Origin: DASUHT01 sp051955775
Lineage (GTDB): Bacteria; Actinomycetota; Thermoleophilia; Gaiellales; JAICJC01
Direction: 5' to 3'
DNA: 20,973 nt
Assembly (NCBI GenBank): GCA_051955775.1
Contig: JBQCGJ010000227.1
Span: 1 to 20,973, forward strand
Under the pieces are notes generated by a model. It worked only from the letters and a program-made list of their open reading frames with translations, did not search any database and had not been told where the DNA came from. Shown in pieces: positions 1 through 7,264 of the stretch. The position numbers were made by a program, and so were the translations under genes. Within the stretch, counting starts at the first letter, position 1, and each line of letters opens with the position of its first letter.

Positions 1-2
1 GA

Positions 3-107
3 GCCGGGGCCAGGCGCCAGAGAGCCCGGGCCGGGCGCCAGTGAGCCGGGGCCGGGCGCCAGAGAGCGGGGGCCAGGCGCCAGAGAACCGGGGCCACGCG
101 CCAGAGA
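3..107. repeat. 21-bp tandem repeat, five units
   Basis: Five consecutive 21-bp units start at 3, 24, 45, 66 and 87, all variants of GCCGGGGCCAGGCGCCAGAGA with one to four changes each. A sixth, decayed unit may run to about 128. The period is a multiple of three and the array is free of stops in at least one frame on each strand. On the minus strand it would read as heptapeptides such as SGAWPRL. It begins about 20 bp past the ruvB stop and may continue beyond the left edge. I see no gene that clearly owns it. Confidence 0.85.
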
Positions 108-127
108 GCCGCGCCCGCAGGCCAGCC

Positions 128-1147
128 TCAGAACAGGCGCGGGTCGCGGGCCGGCCGCGCCAGACCAAGGTGGTCGTAGCCGGTCGGCGTGACCACGCGC
201 CCCCGCGGAGTGCGCTGCAGGAAGCCGCGCTGGAGCAGGTAGGGCTCGTACACGTCCTCCAGCGTCTCCGCGTCCTCGCCCACGGCCACCGCCAGCGTCG
301 ACAGCCCCACAGGACCCCCGGAGAAGCGCTCCGCCACCGTCTCCAGGATCGTGCGGTCGATCCGCTCCAGGCCGACCGCGTCGACCTCCAGCAACTCCAG
401 CGCCTGCCGCGCCACGTCATGCGTGACCCGGCCCTGGTGCTCCACCTGAGCGACATCGCGGACGCGCCGCAGGATGCGGTTGGCCACCCGTGGCGTGCCC
501 CGCGAGCGGCGGGCGATCTCGACCCCCGCCTGCGGCTCGACCTCGACCTCCAGGAGCCGCGCGGAGCGCTCGACGATACGGCCGATCTCGTCCTCGTTGT
601 AGTAGTCGAGCCGGTGGGTGATGCCGAACCGGTCGCGCAGCGGCGTGGTCAGAAGGCCCGCCCGGGTGGTGGCCCCGACCAGCGTGAACGGCTTCAGGTC
701 GAGCCGGATCGACTGGGCGCCGGGTCCCTGCCCGATCACGAAGTCGATGCAGCCGTCCTCCATCGCGGGATACAGGAGCTCCTCGATCGCCCGGTTGAGG
801 CGGTGGATCTCGTCGATGAACAGCACGTCGTCCTTCTCGAGCGCGGTCAGGATGGCGGCCATGTCGGCCTTGCGGTCGATGGCGGGCCCGGACGCCACCC
901 GCAGCGTCGTGCCCATCTCGATCGCAATGATGCTGGCCAGGGACGTCTTGCCGAGCCCCGGCGGTCCCGCCAGCAGCACGTGCTCGCACGGCTCACCGCG
1001 TGCCCGCGCAGCCGCCAGGAAGATCCCGAGCTGGCGGCGCACCGACTCCTGCCCAACGAACTCGTCCAGCGTGCGCGGGCGCAGCGAGCGATCGAACTCC
1101 TCCTCGCCTGCAGCGACCAGCGGATCGGGTATTCGAGTGGAGTTCAC
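128..1147 (-). CDS. ruvB: Holliday junction branch-migration helicase RuvB
   Basis: AAA+ motor of the RuvAB complex. It is loaded by RuvA onto four-way junctions and pumps DNA through them during recombinational repair. The 339 residues are full family length. Visible are Walker A GPPGLGKTS (61-69), Walker B with sensor residues LFIDEIH (109-115), the sensor stretch LVGATTRAG, the arginine-finger region PLRDRFG (169-175) and a C-terminal winged helix ending in TPTGYDHLG. The GTG start overlaps the ruvA stop as GTGA at 1144-1147, so ruvA and ruvB are translationally coupled. It is the last gene of the ruvCAB run. Identification is certain. Confidence 0.98.
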   Translation of the reverse strand: MNSTRIPDPLVAAGEEEFDRSLRPRTLDEFVGQESVRRQLGIFLAAARARGEPCEHVLLAGPPGLGKTSLASIIAIEMGTTLRVASGPAIDRKADMAAILTALEKDDVLFIDEIHRLNRAIEELLYPAMEDGCIDFVIGQGPGAQSIRLDLKPFTLVGATTRAGLLTTPLRDRFGITHRLDYYNEDEIGRIVERSARLLEVEVEPQAGVEIARRSRGTPRVANRILRRVRDVAQVEHQGRVTHDVARQALELLEVDAVGLERIDRTILETVAERFSGGPVGLSTLAVAVGEDAETLEDVYEPYLLQRGFLQRTPRGRVVTPTGYDHLGLARPARDPRLF

Positions 1148-1725
1148 ACGGCCCTCCCTGCCAGCGCGGCCCGGATCTGCTCACCTGCCGGCAGCTCGTC
1201 GTCCACCTCGCGCAGCGCGGACTCCGCCTCCGCCACCGACATGCCCAGGCCGACCAGCGCCTCCCGGGCCGCCGTGTGCTCGTCGGGCGGTGCGGCGCCC
1301 CTGCCGGCCGGCTCCATCATGGGCATACCGACCTTGTCCTTGAGGTCGATCACCACCCGCTCGGCGGTGCGCCGGCCGATCCCCGGGATCGACGTGAAGA
1401 GCGCGTGGTCGCCGCCCGCCACCGCCCGCCGGATCTGGTCCGGGGCGTAGCCGGACACGATCGCCAGCGCTGCCTTGGGGCCGACGCCCGAGACGCCCAG
1501 CAGGAGCTCGAACAGCTCGCGCTCGCCCGCGCTCGAAAACCCGTACAGCTGCAGTGCGTCCTCGCGCACGTGCAGGTGGGTGACCAGGGTGATCTCGGCC
1601 TCGGCGTCGGATGCCAGCCGGCAGGCCGAGGCGGTGGCGGAGAGCTGATACCCGACTCCGCCGACCTCGAGCACGACGCTGCCGGGCGCGACCCGGGCGA
1701 CCCGCCCGCGTAACGAGGCGATCAC
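1144..1725 (-). CDS. ruvA: Holliday junction DNA-binding protein RuvA
   Basis: RuvA binds four-way junctions as a tetramer or octamer and recruits RuvB. The protein begins VIASLRGRVARVAPGSVVLE, the usual beta-barrel domain I start. It continues with helix-hairpin-helix segments (LLGVSGVGPKAALAI and FTSIPGIGRRTAERV) and a small C-terminal domain III that contacts RuvB. At 193 residues it is close to the family norm of about 200. The frame stays open to 1887, but GTG at 1725 is chosen because it matches the family N-terminus and forms a GTGA overlap with the ruvC stop. The same GTGA arrangement recurs with ruvB. Confidence 0.96.
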   Translation of the reverse strand: MIASLRGRVARVAPGSVVLEVGGVGYQLSATASACRLASDAEAEITLVTHLHVREDALQLYGFSSAGERELFELLLGVSGVGPKAALAIVSGYAPDQIRRAVAGGDHALFTSIPGIGRRTAERVVIDLKDKVGMPMMEPAGRGAAPPDEHTAAREALVGLGMSVAEAESALREVDDELPAGEQIRAALAGRAV

Positions 1726-2219
1726 CGGGCAGCCACCCGCAGATTTCGCGTGCGAGACATCTGGGCATGACACACCGCCGCCGCCAGGGCATCGGCCGCG
1801 TGCCCGCCGGGGCCGCGCCCGTCGATGCCGAGGATGGCAGACACCATCCGCGTGACCTGCCCCTTGTCCGCTCGCCCGAACCCGCACACCGCCGCCTTGA
1901 TCTGGGCCGGCGCGTAGCTCTCCACCGGCACCCCGGCGCGGCCGCAGGCTGCCAGGATGGCGCCCCTGGCCTGTCCGACCGAAAGGATGGTGCGGGGGTT
2001 GGCGCCCACGTACAGGTCCTCCAGCGCCACGGATTCGGGGCCGTGCCGCTCGAGCACGGCCGTCACCTGCTCCTGCAGCTCGGACAGCCGCAGCTCGGGC
2101 GTCTGGTCTGCCGAGGTGCCGATCACGCCGTGCTCCACCGCCTGCAGACGGCTGCCGTTTGCGGCCACCACGCCGAAGCCGGTGTCGGCCATGCCGGGGT
2201 CGATGCCGAGCACGATCAT
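1722..2219 (-). CDS. ruvC: Crossover junction endonuclease RuvC
   Basis: Holliday junction resolvase of 165 residues that cuts symmetrically in concert with RuvAB. Acidic residues of the RNase H-like fold are visible: D7 in GIDPG, E67 in ALEDL and D143 in HAADALA. The fourth catalytic position is H140 instead of Asp, which is also known in some bacterial RuvC proteins such as that of Thermus. The ATG start sits 7 nt past a TAGAGT -10-like hexamer, so the transcript may be leaderless. A LexA box lies just upstream (2254-2267), which gives ruvCAB a damage-inducible promoter separate from yebC. Confidence 0.97.
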   Translation of the reverse strand: MIVLGIDPGMADTGFGVVAANGSRLQAVEHGVIGTSADQTPELRLSELQEQVTAVLERHGPESVALEDLYVGANPRTILSVGQARGAILAACGRAGVPVESYAPAQIKAAVCGFGRADKGQVTRMVSAILGIDGRGPGGHAADALAAAVCHAQMSRTRNLRVAAR

Positions 2220-2226
2220 GTGTCCA

Positions 2227-2232
2227 ACTCTA
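2227..2232 (-). promoter_or_regulatory. -10 element of the ruvCAB promoter (predicted)
   Basis: The minus strand reads TAGAGT, matching the TANNNT form of actinobacterial -10 hexamers, exactly 7 nt before the ruvC ATG. That spacing fits a leaderless mRNA, and no Shine-Dalgarno sequence is visible. The LexA box lies where the -35 contact would be. The hexamer is inferred from spacing only. Confidence 0.5.
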
Positions 2233-2252
2233 GCGACCGAGGCGGACGCTGG

Positions 2253-2268
2253 ACGAACGTGCGTTCGC
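2253..2268 (-). promoter_or_regulatory. LexA (SOS) box upstream of ruvC
   Basis: The core CGAACGTGCGTTCG (2254-2267) has two perfect inverted half-sites, CGAAC and GTTCG, separated by 4 bp. This is the Gram-positive/actinobacterial LexA operator form CGAAC-N4-GTTCG. It sits in the 69-bp gap between yebC and ruvC, over the -35 region of the predicted ruvC promoter, which suits repression by LexA and induction by DNA damage. Confidence 0.85.
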
Positions 2269-2288
2269 GGCCTGGAGGGGCCGCCGGC

Positions 2289-3041
2289 TCAGCCCGCAAC
2301 CGCCTCCAGCACGGCGTCGGGGATGTCGAAGTTGGCGTACACGTCCTGCACGTCGTCCTGATCCTCGAGGGCGTCGATCAGGCGCAGCAGTCGGCGTGCG
2401 GCGTCCTCGTCCAGCGACACCGTGGTCTTGGGCACCATGGTCAACTCGGCGGAGTCCACGGTCATCCCGGCCTCCTCCAGCGCGTCGCGCACGCTGGCCA
2501 GATCGGTGGCCCCGGTCGTCACCTGCCAGCTCTCCCCGTCGGCCGTGGCATCGTCGGCGCCGGCGTCGGCAGCCGCCAGCACGATGTCGTCCTCGCTCAC
2601 GCCCTCCGCCGGCACCACGATCATGCCCTTGCGCTCGAACTGCCAGGCCACGGAGCCGGGCGTGCCCAGGTTGGCGTTGTGCTTGTGGAAGATGGCGCGC
2701 ACGTCGGCCGCCGTTCGGTTGCGGTTGTCGGTCAGGGCCTCGACGATGATTGCGACGCCCTCGGGCCCGTACCCCTCGTAGGAGATCGCCTCGTACGCGT
2801 CCGCCCCCTCGCCCGCGCCGGTGGCCCGGGCGATGGCCCGCTCGATGGTGTCCTTGGGCATCGAGTAGCTGCGCGCCTTGGCGATCGCGTTGGCCAGCGT
2901 CGCATTGGCCTCCGGGTCGGGGCCCCCGTCGCGGGCGGCCAGGATGATCGCTCGCGAGAGCTTGGTGAAGAGCTTCCCCCGGCGCGCGTCCTCCGCCCCC
3001 TTCTTGCGCTTGATGGTCGACCATTTTGAGTGCCCGCTCAT
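2289..3041 (-). CDS. yebC: YebC/PmpR-family protein
   Basis: Member of the YebC family, described variously as DNA-binding transcriptional regulators and, in recent work on some members, as ribosome-associated translation factors. The protein starts MSGHSKWSTIKRKKGAEDAR, the family signature, and is 250 residues, the normal length. The middle contains FERKGMIVVP and the end QDDVQDVYANFDIP, both typical. The reading frame stays open to 3401, but ATG at 3041 is chosen from the signature and because it overlaps the pdxT stop as ATGA. The pdxT-yebC-ruvC order is common in actinobacteria. Confidence 0.96.
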   Translation of the reverse strand: MSGHSKWSTIKRKKGAEDARRGKLFTKLSRAIILAARDGGPDPEANATLANAIAKARSYSMPKDTIERAIARATGAGEGADAYEAISYEGYGPEGVAIIVEALTDNRNRTAADVRAIFHKHNANLGTPGSVAWQFERKGMIVVPAEGVSEDDIVLAAADAGADDATADGESWQVTTGATDLASVRDALEEAGMTVDSAELTMVPKTTVSLDEDAARRLLRLIDALEDQDDVQDVYANFDIPDAVLEAVAG

Positions 3042-3640
3042 GCCGCCACCCCCGGTCGCGCAGACTCGATCATGGACGCGAAACGCCGGTGCAGCCGGCG
3101 GTCTGCCGTGAGCTCGGGGTGAAACGCGGTCACCAGCACGGTGCCCTGAGCCGCGGCCACCGGCCGGCCGTCGAGCTCGGCCAGCACCTCGACCCCCGGC
3201 CCGGTCCGCTCCACCCGCGGCGCGCGGATGAAGACGCCGGTCAGCGGCTCGGACTCGCCCTCGAGGTCGAGCTGCGCCTCGAAGCTGTGCACCTGGCGGC
3301 CGAACGCGTTTCGCCGCACGTCGATGTCGATCAGGCCCAGGTAGCGCTGGTCGGGCAGGCCGTCGACGGCCGAGGCAGCCACCAGGATCATCCCGGCGCA
3401 AGTGCCGAATACCGGCGCGCCGCGCTCGTGCAGGCGGCGGATCGGCCCCTCGAGCTCGTAGGCGTTGATCAGCTTGGACATGGTGCTCGACTCGCCGCCG
3501 GGGATGACCAGGCCCTCGGCGGCGTCGAGATCGCCCGGCAGCCGGGCCTCGAACGCGTCCACGCCGATCTCGCGCAGCGCGCGCACGTGCTCGCGAAACG
3601 CCCCCTGCAGGGCCAGGACTGCGACGCCGCTACCAGCCAC
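3038..3640 (-). CDS. pdxT: PLP synthase glutaminase subunit PdxT
   Basis: Class I glutamine amidotransferase subunit of the DXP-independent pyridoxal 5'-phosphate synthase. It releases ammonia from glutamine and passes it to PdxS. The 200 residues carry GGESSTMSKL (48-57), the nucleophile elbow FGTCAGM with Cys81, and the His174/Glu176 pair in AFHPEL, so the catalytic triad is complete. The GTG start at 3640 lies inside the end of pdxS (11-bp overlap), and its stop overlaps the yebC start. Tight overlaps on both sides indicate one transcript. Confidence 0.96.
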   Translation of the reverse strand: MAGSGVAVLALQGAFREHVRALREIGVDAFEARLPGDLDAAEGLVIPGGESSTMSKLINAYELEGPIRRLHERGAPVFGTCAGMILVAASAVDGLPDQRYLGLIDIDVRRNAFGRQVHSFEAQLDLEGESEPLTGVFIRAPRVERTGPGVEVLAELDGRPVAAAQGTVLVTAFHPELTADRRLHRRFASMIESARPGVAA

Positions 3641-4514
3641 GCGTCTGCAGCAGGCTCTCCTCGCCGAGCTCGGACACGGCCTGGCCGCTCATCGCCCTGC
3701 CCAGTCCGAACGACACCTCGGCGACGATCTGTGGATCGCTGAAGTACGTGGTGGCGCGGACGATCGCCGCCGCCATGGCCGCCGGGTCGGAGCTCTTGAA
3801 GATGCCGGAGCCGACGAACACGCCGTCCGAGCCGAGCTGCATCATCAGCGCAGCGTCGGCCGGTGTGGCCAGCCCGCCGGCCGTGAAGGTGACCACCGGC
3901 AGCCTGCCGTGCTCGGCGCAGTAGCGGATCAGCTCCAGCGGCGCCTGGTGCTCCTTGGCGGCCGCGTACAGCTCGTCCTCGTCCATCTTCTCCAGCCGCC
4001 TGATGGCGCCGAAGATCATCCGCATGTGGCGCACCGCCTCGGCCACGTCGCCGGTGCCGGCCTCGCCCTTGGAGCGGATCATGGCCGCGCCCTCGGAGAT
4101 CCGGCGCAGCGCCTCGCCGAGGTTCGTCGCGCCGCACACGAACGGCACCTTGAACTTCCACTTGTTGATGTGGTTGGCGTCGTCGGCCGGGGTCAGCACC
4201 TCGGACTCGTCGATGTAGTCGACCTCCAGCGCCTCCAGCACCTGCGCCTCGGCGAAGTGGCCGATGCGAGCCTTGGCCATCACCGGGATCCGCACCGCCT
4301 CCTGGATCTCGCGGATCTTGGACGGGTCGGACATGCGGGCGACGCCGCCGTCGCGGCGGATGTCCGCGGGGACGCGTTCCAGCGCCATCACCGCGCACGC
4401 GCCGGCTTCCTCGGCGATGCGCGCCTGCTCGGCGTCGGTCACGTCCATGATGACCCCGCCCTTCAGCATCTCGGCGAGGCCGCTCTTGACTCTCAGGGTT
4501 CCGGTTTCGCTCAC
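3630..4514 (-). CDS. pdxS: PLP synthase lyase subunit PdxS
   Basis: TIM-barrel synthase subunit that forms pyridoxal 5'-phosphate from ribose 5-phosphate, glyceraldehyde 3-phosphate and PdxT-derived ammonia. The 294 residues match the family throughout. Asp24 is in GGVIMD, the Schiff-base Lys81 in PVMAKARIGHF, and the second lysine Lys149 in IRSKGEAGTGD. The GTG start at 4514 has GAAGGGG upstream as ribosome binding site. It is first in the pdxS-pdxT-yebC run, and a TACGAT hexamer at 4551-4556 may be its -10 element. Confidence 0.98.
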   Translation of the reverse strand: MSETGTLRVKSGLAEMLKGGVIMDVTDAEQARIAEEAGACAVMALERVPADIRRDGGVARMSDPSKIREIQEAVRIPVMAKARIGHFAEAQVLEALEVDYIDESEVLTPADDANHINKWKFKVPFVCGATNLGEALRRISEGAAMIRSKGEAGTGDVAEAVRHMRMIFGAIRRLEKMDEDELYAAAKEHQAPLELIRYCAEHGRLPVVTFTAGGLATPADAALMMQLGSDGVFVGSGIFKSSDPAAMAAAIVRATTYFSDPQIVAEVSFGLGRAMSGQAVSELGEESLLQTRGW

Positions 4515-4550
4515 GGCGCAGCCCCTTCTCGATCGGCTTGTCTGCGCCGT

Positions 4551-4556
4551 ATCGTA
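4551..4556 (-). promoter_or_regulatory. Possible -10 element of the pdxS operon
   Basis: The minus strand reads TACGAT about 36 nt upstream of the pdxS start, inside the 90-bp gap after the crp/fnr stop. No convincing -35 hexamer accompanies it. The mRNA would carry a short leader with the GAAGGGG ribosome binding site. Confidence 0.35.
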
Positions 4557-4604
4557 CTTGAGGACGGCGATTCAGCCGGGCAGGAGGCGGGCCGCGCCGC
4601 GGGC

Positions 4605-5291
4605 TTAGCCCGTGCGCTTGAGGCGCTCGAGTCCGTCAACGTCGACCACCCACACCATCCGCTCCCGGATGTCGATCAGGCCGGCGTCGCGCAGCTCGTT
4701 GATGACCTTCGTCAGCGTCTCGCGGCTGGTGCCGATCATCTCCGCGAACTGCATGTGGGTGAACCGCTCGTCGATCCGGATGCCGTCGCGGGTGACCCGC
4801 CCGTAGCGCTCCATCAGCTCCAGCAGCTTGGCCGCCAGCCGGGCGGGGACGCCGCGGAAGGCCAGGTTCTCGATCTGATCCTCGGCATCATGCAGGCGCT
4901 GGGCGAGCGTGCGCAGCATGTTGACGGCCATCTGCGGGTGCTCGGCGACAGCGCGTTCGAGATCCACCACGCGCACCACCTGCAGCACACACTCGGTCAT
5001 CGCCTCGGCGTAGGCGTCGTGGGTGGGCGAGTCGAGAGTGGCCAGCTGCCCGAACGCCATACCCTCGTCCATCATCGCCAGCGTGAGCTGGCGTCCGTCC
5101 GGCGCGCTGCGGTACAGCCGCACGCGACCGTCCGCCACAAGGTACATGGCCTCGCCGCGGTCGTACGGCGAGTAGATCAGCTCGCCCTTGCGGAAGTTGA
5201 TGTGCGTGAACCTGCCGCCGAGGTCGGCCAGCGCCTGGGCGGGCAGGCCCTCGAAGAGTTCGTGATCGGCGATGCAGTCGGCGGTAACCAC
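4605..5291 (-). CDS. Crp/Fnr-family transcriptional regulator
   Basis: Two-domain regulator of about 228 residues. An N-terminal cyclic-nucleotide-binding-type beta-roll (about 5-125, ELFEGLPAQALADL through ECVLQVV) is joined by a long dimerisation helix to a winged HTH (FTHMQFAEMIGTSRETLTKVINEL). The cAMP pocket usually reads FGE-L followed by R-(S/T)-A. Here it is FGQLATLDSPTHDAYAEA, lacking both the Glu and the Arg, and there is no Fnr-type cysteine cluster. The ligand is therefore unlikely to be cAMP or an Fe-S cluster. GTG at 5291 is chosen because a longer frame would run into the divergent tRNA gene. A TACTAG hexamer lies 8 nt upstream. Confidence 0.9.
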   Translation of the reverse strand: MVTADCIADHELFEGLPAQALADLGGRFTHINFRKGELIYSPYDRGEAMYLVADGRVRLYRSAPDGRQLTLAMMDEGMAFGQLATLDSPTHDAYAEAMTECVLQVVRVVDLERAVAEHPQMAVNMLRTLAQRLHDAEDQIENLAFRGVPARLAAKLLELMERYGRVTRDGIRIDERFTHMQFAEMIGTSRETLTKVINELRDAGLIDIRERMVWVVDVDGLERLKRTG

Positions 5292-5351
5292 TTCAGCAAC
5301 TAGTACGCCGCAACCGACTCGCCGGTTTGCCCCGCTGTACGATGGCTGGCC
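5292..5351. promoter_or_regulatory. Divergent promoter region, crp/fnr and tRNA
   Basis: Sixty bases separate the regulator start from the tRNA. On the minus strand TACTAG (5300-5305) ends 8 nt before the GTG, so that transcript may be nearly leaderless. On the plus strand TACGAT (5338-5343) ends 8 nt before the mature tRNA 5' end. Neither has a clear -35 consensus. Positions are inferred from spacing and hexamer shape. Confidence 0.4.
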
Positions 5352-5424
5352 GGGGGTGTAGCTCAGTGGTGAGAGCAGCCCGCTCATAACGGGTTGGTCG
5401 CTGGTTCGATCCCAGCCGCCCCCA
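5352..5424 (+). tRNA. tRNA with CAU anticodon (Ile2 or elongator Met)
   Basis: A 73-nt cloverleaf folds by eye. The acceptor stem is GGGGGTG with CGCCCCC (one G-U pair), the D arm GCTC/GAGC, the anticodon stem GCCCG/CGGGT with loop CTCATAA, and the T arm GCTGG-TTCGATC-CCAGC with discriminator A. The anticodon is CAT at 5385-5387. G1-C72 pairing excludes the initiator. The D loop and the TTGGTCGCTGG variable/T-arm segment look more like tRNA-Ile2, whose C34 is changed to lysidine, than like elongator Met. I cannot settle this by eye. CCA is not encoded. Confidence 0.92.
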
Positions 5425-5444
5425 CTCCCCGCGCCGGACGGGCT

Positions 5445-6401
5445 CTACGTGGCGCTCGACGAGCTCTGGCTGAGCATGCCCAGGCCGCCGCCTGGGAGCG
5501 GCGTGGCGCCGGCCGGGGCGGTCACCGTGAAGCGCTTGCCCCAGTCGTAGAAGTGAGCGGTGGCGTTGAGGTCGAGGCCCTTGAGGCCGTCAGCCTGGGC
5601 CGCCATCGCGCGCCCGAAGACGAGCTTCAGGGTGGCCTGGAACGCCGACGGCAGGTGGGTCGAGCGGTCGACCGACACCGATCCCTGCGCCGTCTTGAAC
5701 GCCGCCGCGATCATGGACAGCTGGGCCCGCTGGGCGCGGGTCATGGTGGAGCCGGTCAGGGGCATCACACCTGCCAGCACCTTCTGCATCTGGAGCTCGC
5801 CGGACACCGTGTCGGTGCTGCTCGTGCTGGTCACGCTGAGGTTGCCGAGCCACTTGGCGGGATCGACACCAGACAGTGTGCCGGTGCCCGAGCCCGCGAT
5901 CGATGTCGAGGACAGCGGGAACGAGTGCCAGCCCGGACCGAGCAGGGCGGGCGCAGAGATGTAGGCGGTCTTCCCGCCGGGCGCGCGCACCTCACCGCTG
6001 GCGGAGCCGCCGGTGAAGTTGATCGCAAACTGGAAGTCGGCCTTCGTGGGGCCGGGCGCCGCAGCCGATGTGCTGTGGCCCTTGAGCGCAAGCGAGATCG
6101 GCCCGGTCAGGAACATGGACGCCGCGCCTGCGCTCTTCAGGGTGCCGTGCAGCTGGAGCTTGAACGTGACGTCGAATCCGACAGAGGATTGCTTCTTCGC
6201 GGCGGCGGACGCCTGGGTCAGCACGGCTGTGGGTGTGGTGCCCCCGATCGCGGTCGACGAGGATGAGCTCGAGCCGCCGCAGCCCGCCGCAACCGTCATC
6301 GCCACGGCGAGCGCCGCCGCCACCGCGGCACCTTTCGCGCGCCGGAATCGACCCGGCGAAATGCGCATGAAACCGGCCATATCGTGGAAGGTAGCACTCA
6401 C
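5445..6401 (-). CDS. Secreted lipoprotein, LppX/LprG-like (tentative)
   Basis: Exported lipoprotein of about 318 residues. A positively charged segment and a hydrophobic run end in the lipobox VAAGC, so the mature protein would start at Cys41 (Cys30 from the internal ATG at 6368). A Ser-rich linker follows. The body is rich in Ser, Thr and Gly with alternating beta pattern (VGFDVTFKLQLHG, ADFQFAINFTGG, SGELQMQKV). This resembles actinobacterial LppX/LprAFG lipoproteins that shuttle lipids, but no diagnostic motif proves it. The GTG start at 6401 has AGAGG 8 nt upstream, overlapping the end of the PilZ gene, so the two are probably cotranscribed. Confidence 0.8.
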   Translation of the reverse strand: MSATFHDMAGFMRISPGRFRRAKGAAVAAALAVAMTVAAGCGGSSSSSSTAIGGTTPTAVLTQASAAAKKQSSVGFDVTFKLQLHGTLKSAGAASMFLTGPISLALKGHSTSAAAPGPTKADFQFAINFTGGSASGEVRAPGGKTAYISAPALLGPGWHSFPLSSTSIAGSGTGTLSGVDPAKWLGNLSVTSTSSTDTVSGELQMQKVLAGVMPLTGSTMTRAQRAQLSMIAAAFKTAQGSVSVDRSTHLPSAFQATLKLVFGRAMAAQADGLKGLDLNATAHFYDWGKRFTVTAPAGATPLPGGGLGMLSQSSSSAT

Positions 6402-6412
6402 CGCCGGGGCCT

Positions 6413-7129
6413 CTAGGCGCGTCGTCGCCTGCGGCCGAAGAGGCCTCCGCCGGCCGGCTCCGCGGCGTCACGGAGGGAGCGCACGTCGAACTGCGGGGCC
6501 TCGGAAACGCGCTCTCCGCGCACGTTCTCCCCGATCCGGATGCGAATCGCGGGATCCAGGTCCACGAACGAGCAGCCGGCGATCCGGCGGCCGTCCTCGG
6601 TCTGCCGGACGGATGCAACCCGCACCTCGCTGGTGACGCTGTCGGCGAACATCCGGCCGTGGAAGATCAGCCGGTCGCCGGGCCGCAGCAGACGCCCGGT
6701 GGACACCGCCACGCCGAGCTCCGACACATCCACCATGGTGGCGTCGACGCGGTCGCCGTCGACCACCTCCTGGCAGTTCAGCGCCTCCAGCCAGACGGAT
6801 CCGCCGATCGACAGCCGGTTGGCGCGCCGGCGATGGGGATGCAGCTCAACTGCCATCAGCCGCACCGACACGTCGGCCAGTTCCGGCGAGCGGTAGCGGG
6901 CCATGTCCATCTCCAGCCACACCAGCCATGACTCACCGTCAGCCATGTTCGCGCGGCCGCTCATGCGCCGGCCCTCGCCGACCTGGAGCCGCGGGGCATG
7001 CCCCAGCACGCGGTCTCCGCGGATCAGCTCCGACGTGACAGGCACCGAGCCGCCGTCCTCGAACTCGAGCACGGCCTCGCCGCTCTCGAACAGCGCTTCG
7101 AGCAGGTCTGTAGGCGATGGGTGATCCAT
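6413..7129 (-). CDS. PilZ-domain c-di-GMP receptor protein
   Basis: A 238-residue soluble protein. An N-terminal domain (about 1-95, MDHPSPTDLLEALFESGEAV on) resembles the YcgR-type companion domain. The PilZ domain carries the two c-di-GMP contacts: RxxxR as R101-R102-A-N-R105, and DxSxxG as D134-V-S136-E-L-G139. The tail ends in an arginine-rich stretch GRRRRRA. It lies just downstream of a GGDEF-EAL enzyme on the same strand, which suggests a local signal-receptor pair. A hairpin between them makes full cotranscription uncertain. The output is unknown, since the window contains no pilus, flagellar or exopolysaccharide genes. Confidence 0.88.
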   Translation of the reverse strand: MDHPSPTDLLEALFESGEAVLEFEDGGSVPVTSELIRGDRVLGHAPRLQVGEGRRMSGRANMADGESWLVWLEMDMARYRSPELADVSVRLMAVELHPHRRRANRLSIGGSVWLEALNCQEVVDGDRVDATMVDVSELGVAVSTGRLLRPGDRLIFHGRMFADSVTSEVRVASVRQTEDGRRIAGCSFVDLDPAIRIRIGENVRGERVSEAPQFDVRSLRDAAEPAGGGLFGRRRRRA

Positions 7130-7235
7130 TCTTCAGGCATGATCGGCCTGCACGCGGCGCAATTTGAGCGTTTTGCGGCAAGCCGTTGGAGTGGCGTTGC
7201 GAGATCCCGCGGCGAATGCTGCCAACTGGCAGTGG

Positions 7236-7255
7236 CTGCCACCGCCAGGTGGCAG
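7236..7255 (-). terminator. Hairpin downstream of the GGDEF-EAL gene
   Basis: Perfect 8-bp inverted repeat, CTGCCACC and GGTGGCAG, around a 4-nt loop, 10 bp past the GGDEF-EAL stop. It is followed by a second short inverted repeat, CTGCCAACTGGCAG, at 7219-7232. There is no U-tract, as is usual for actinobacterial terminators. The repeated TGCCA/TGGCA half-sites could alternatively be a protein-binding site upstream of the PilZ gene. Confidence 0.55.
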
Positions 7256-7264
7256 TGATACGCG

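Noticed and set aside
3465..5303. 612-codon plus-strand open frame (and a similar one at 1611-3029)
   Set aside because: It lies antisense to pdxT, pdxS and crp/fnr, which are certain genes. Its translation is low-complexity His/Asp/Arg/Leu without domains. Long antisense frames are expected at this GC content.
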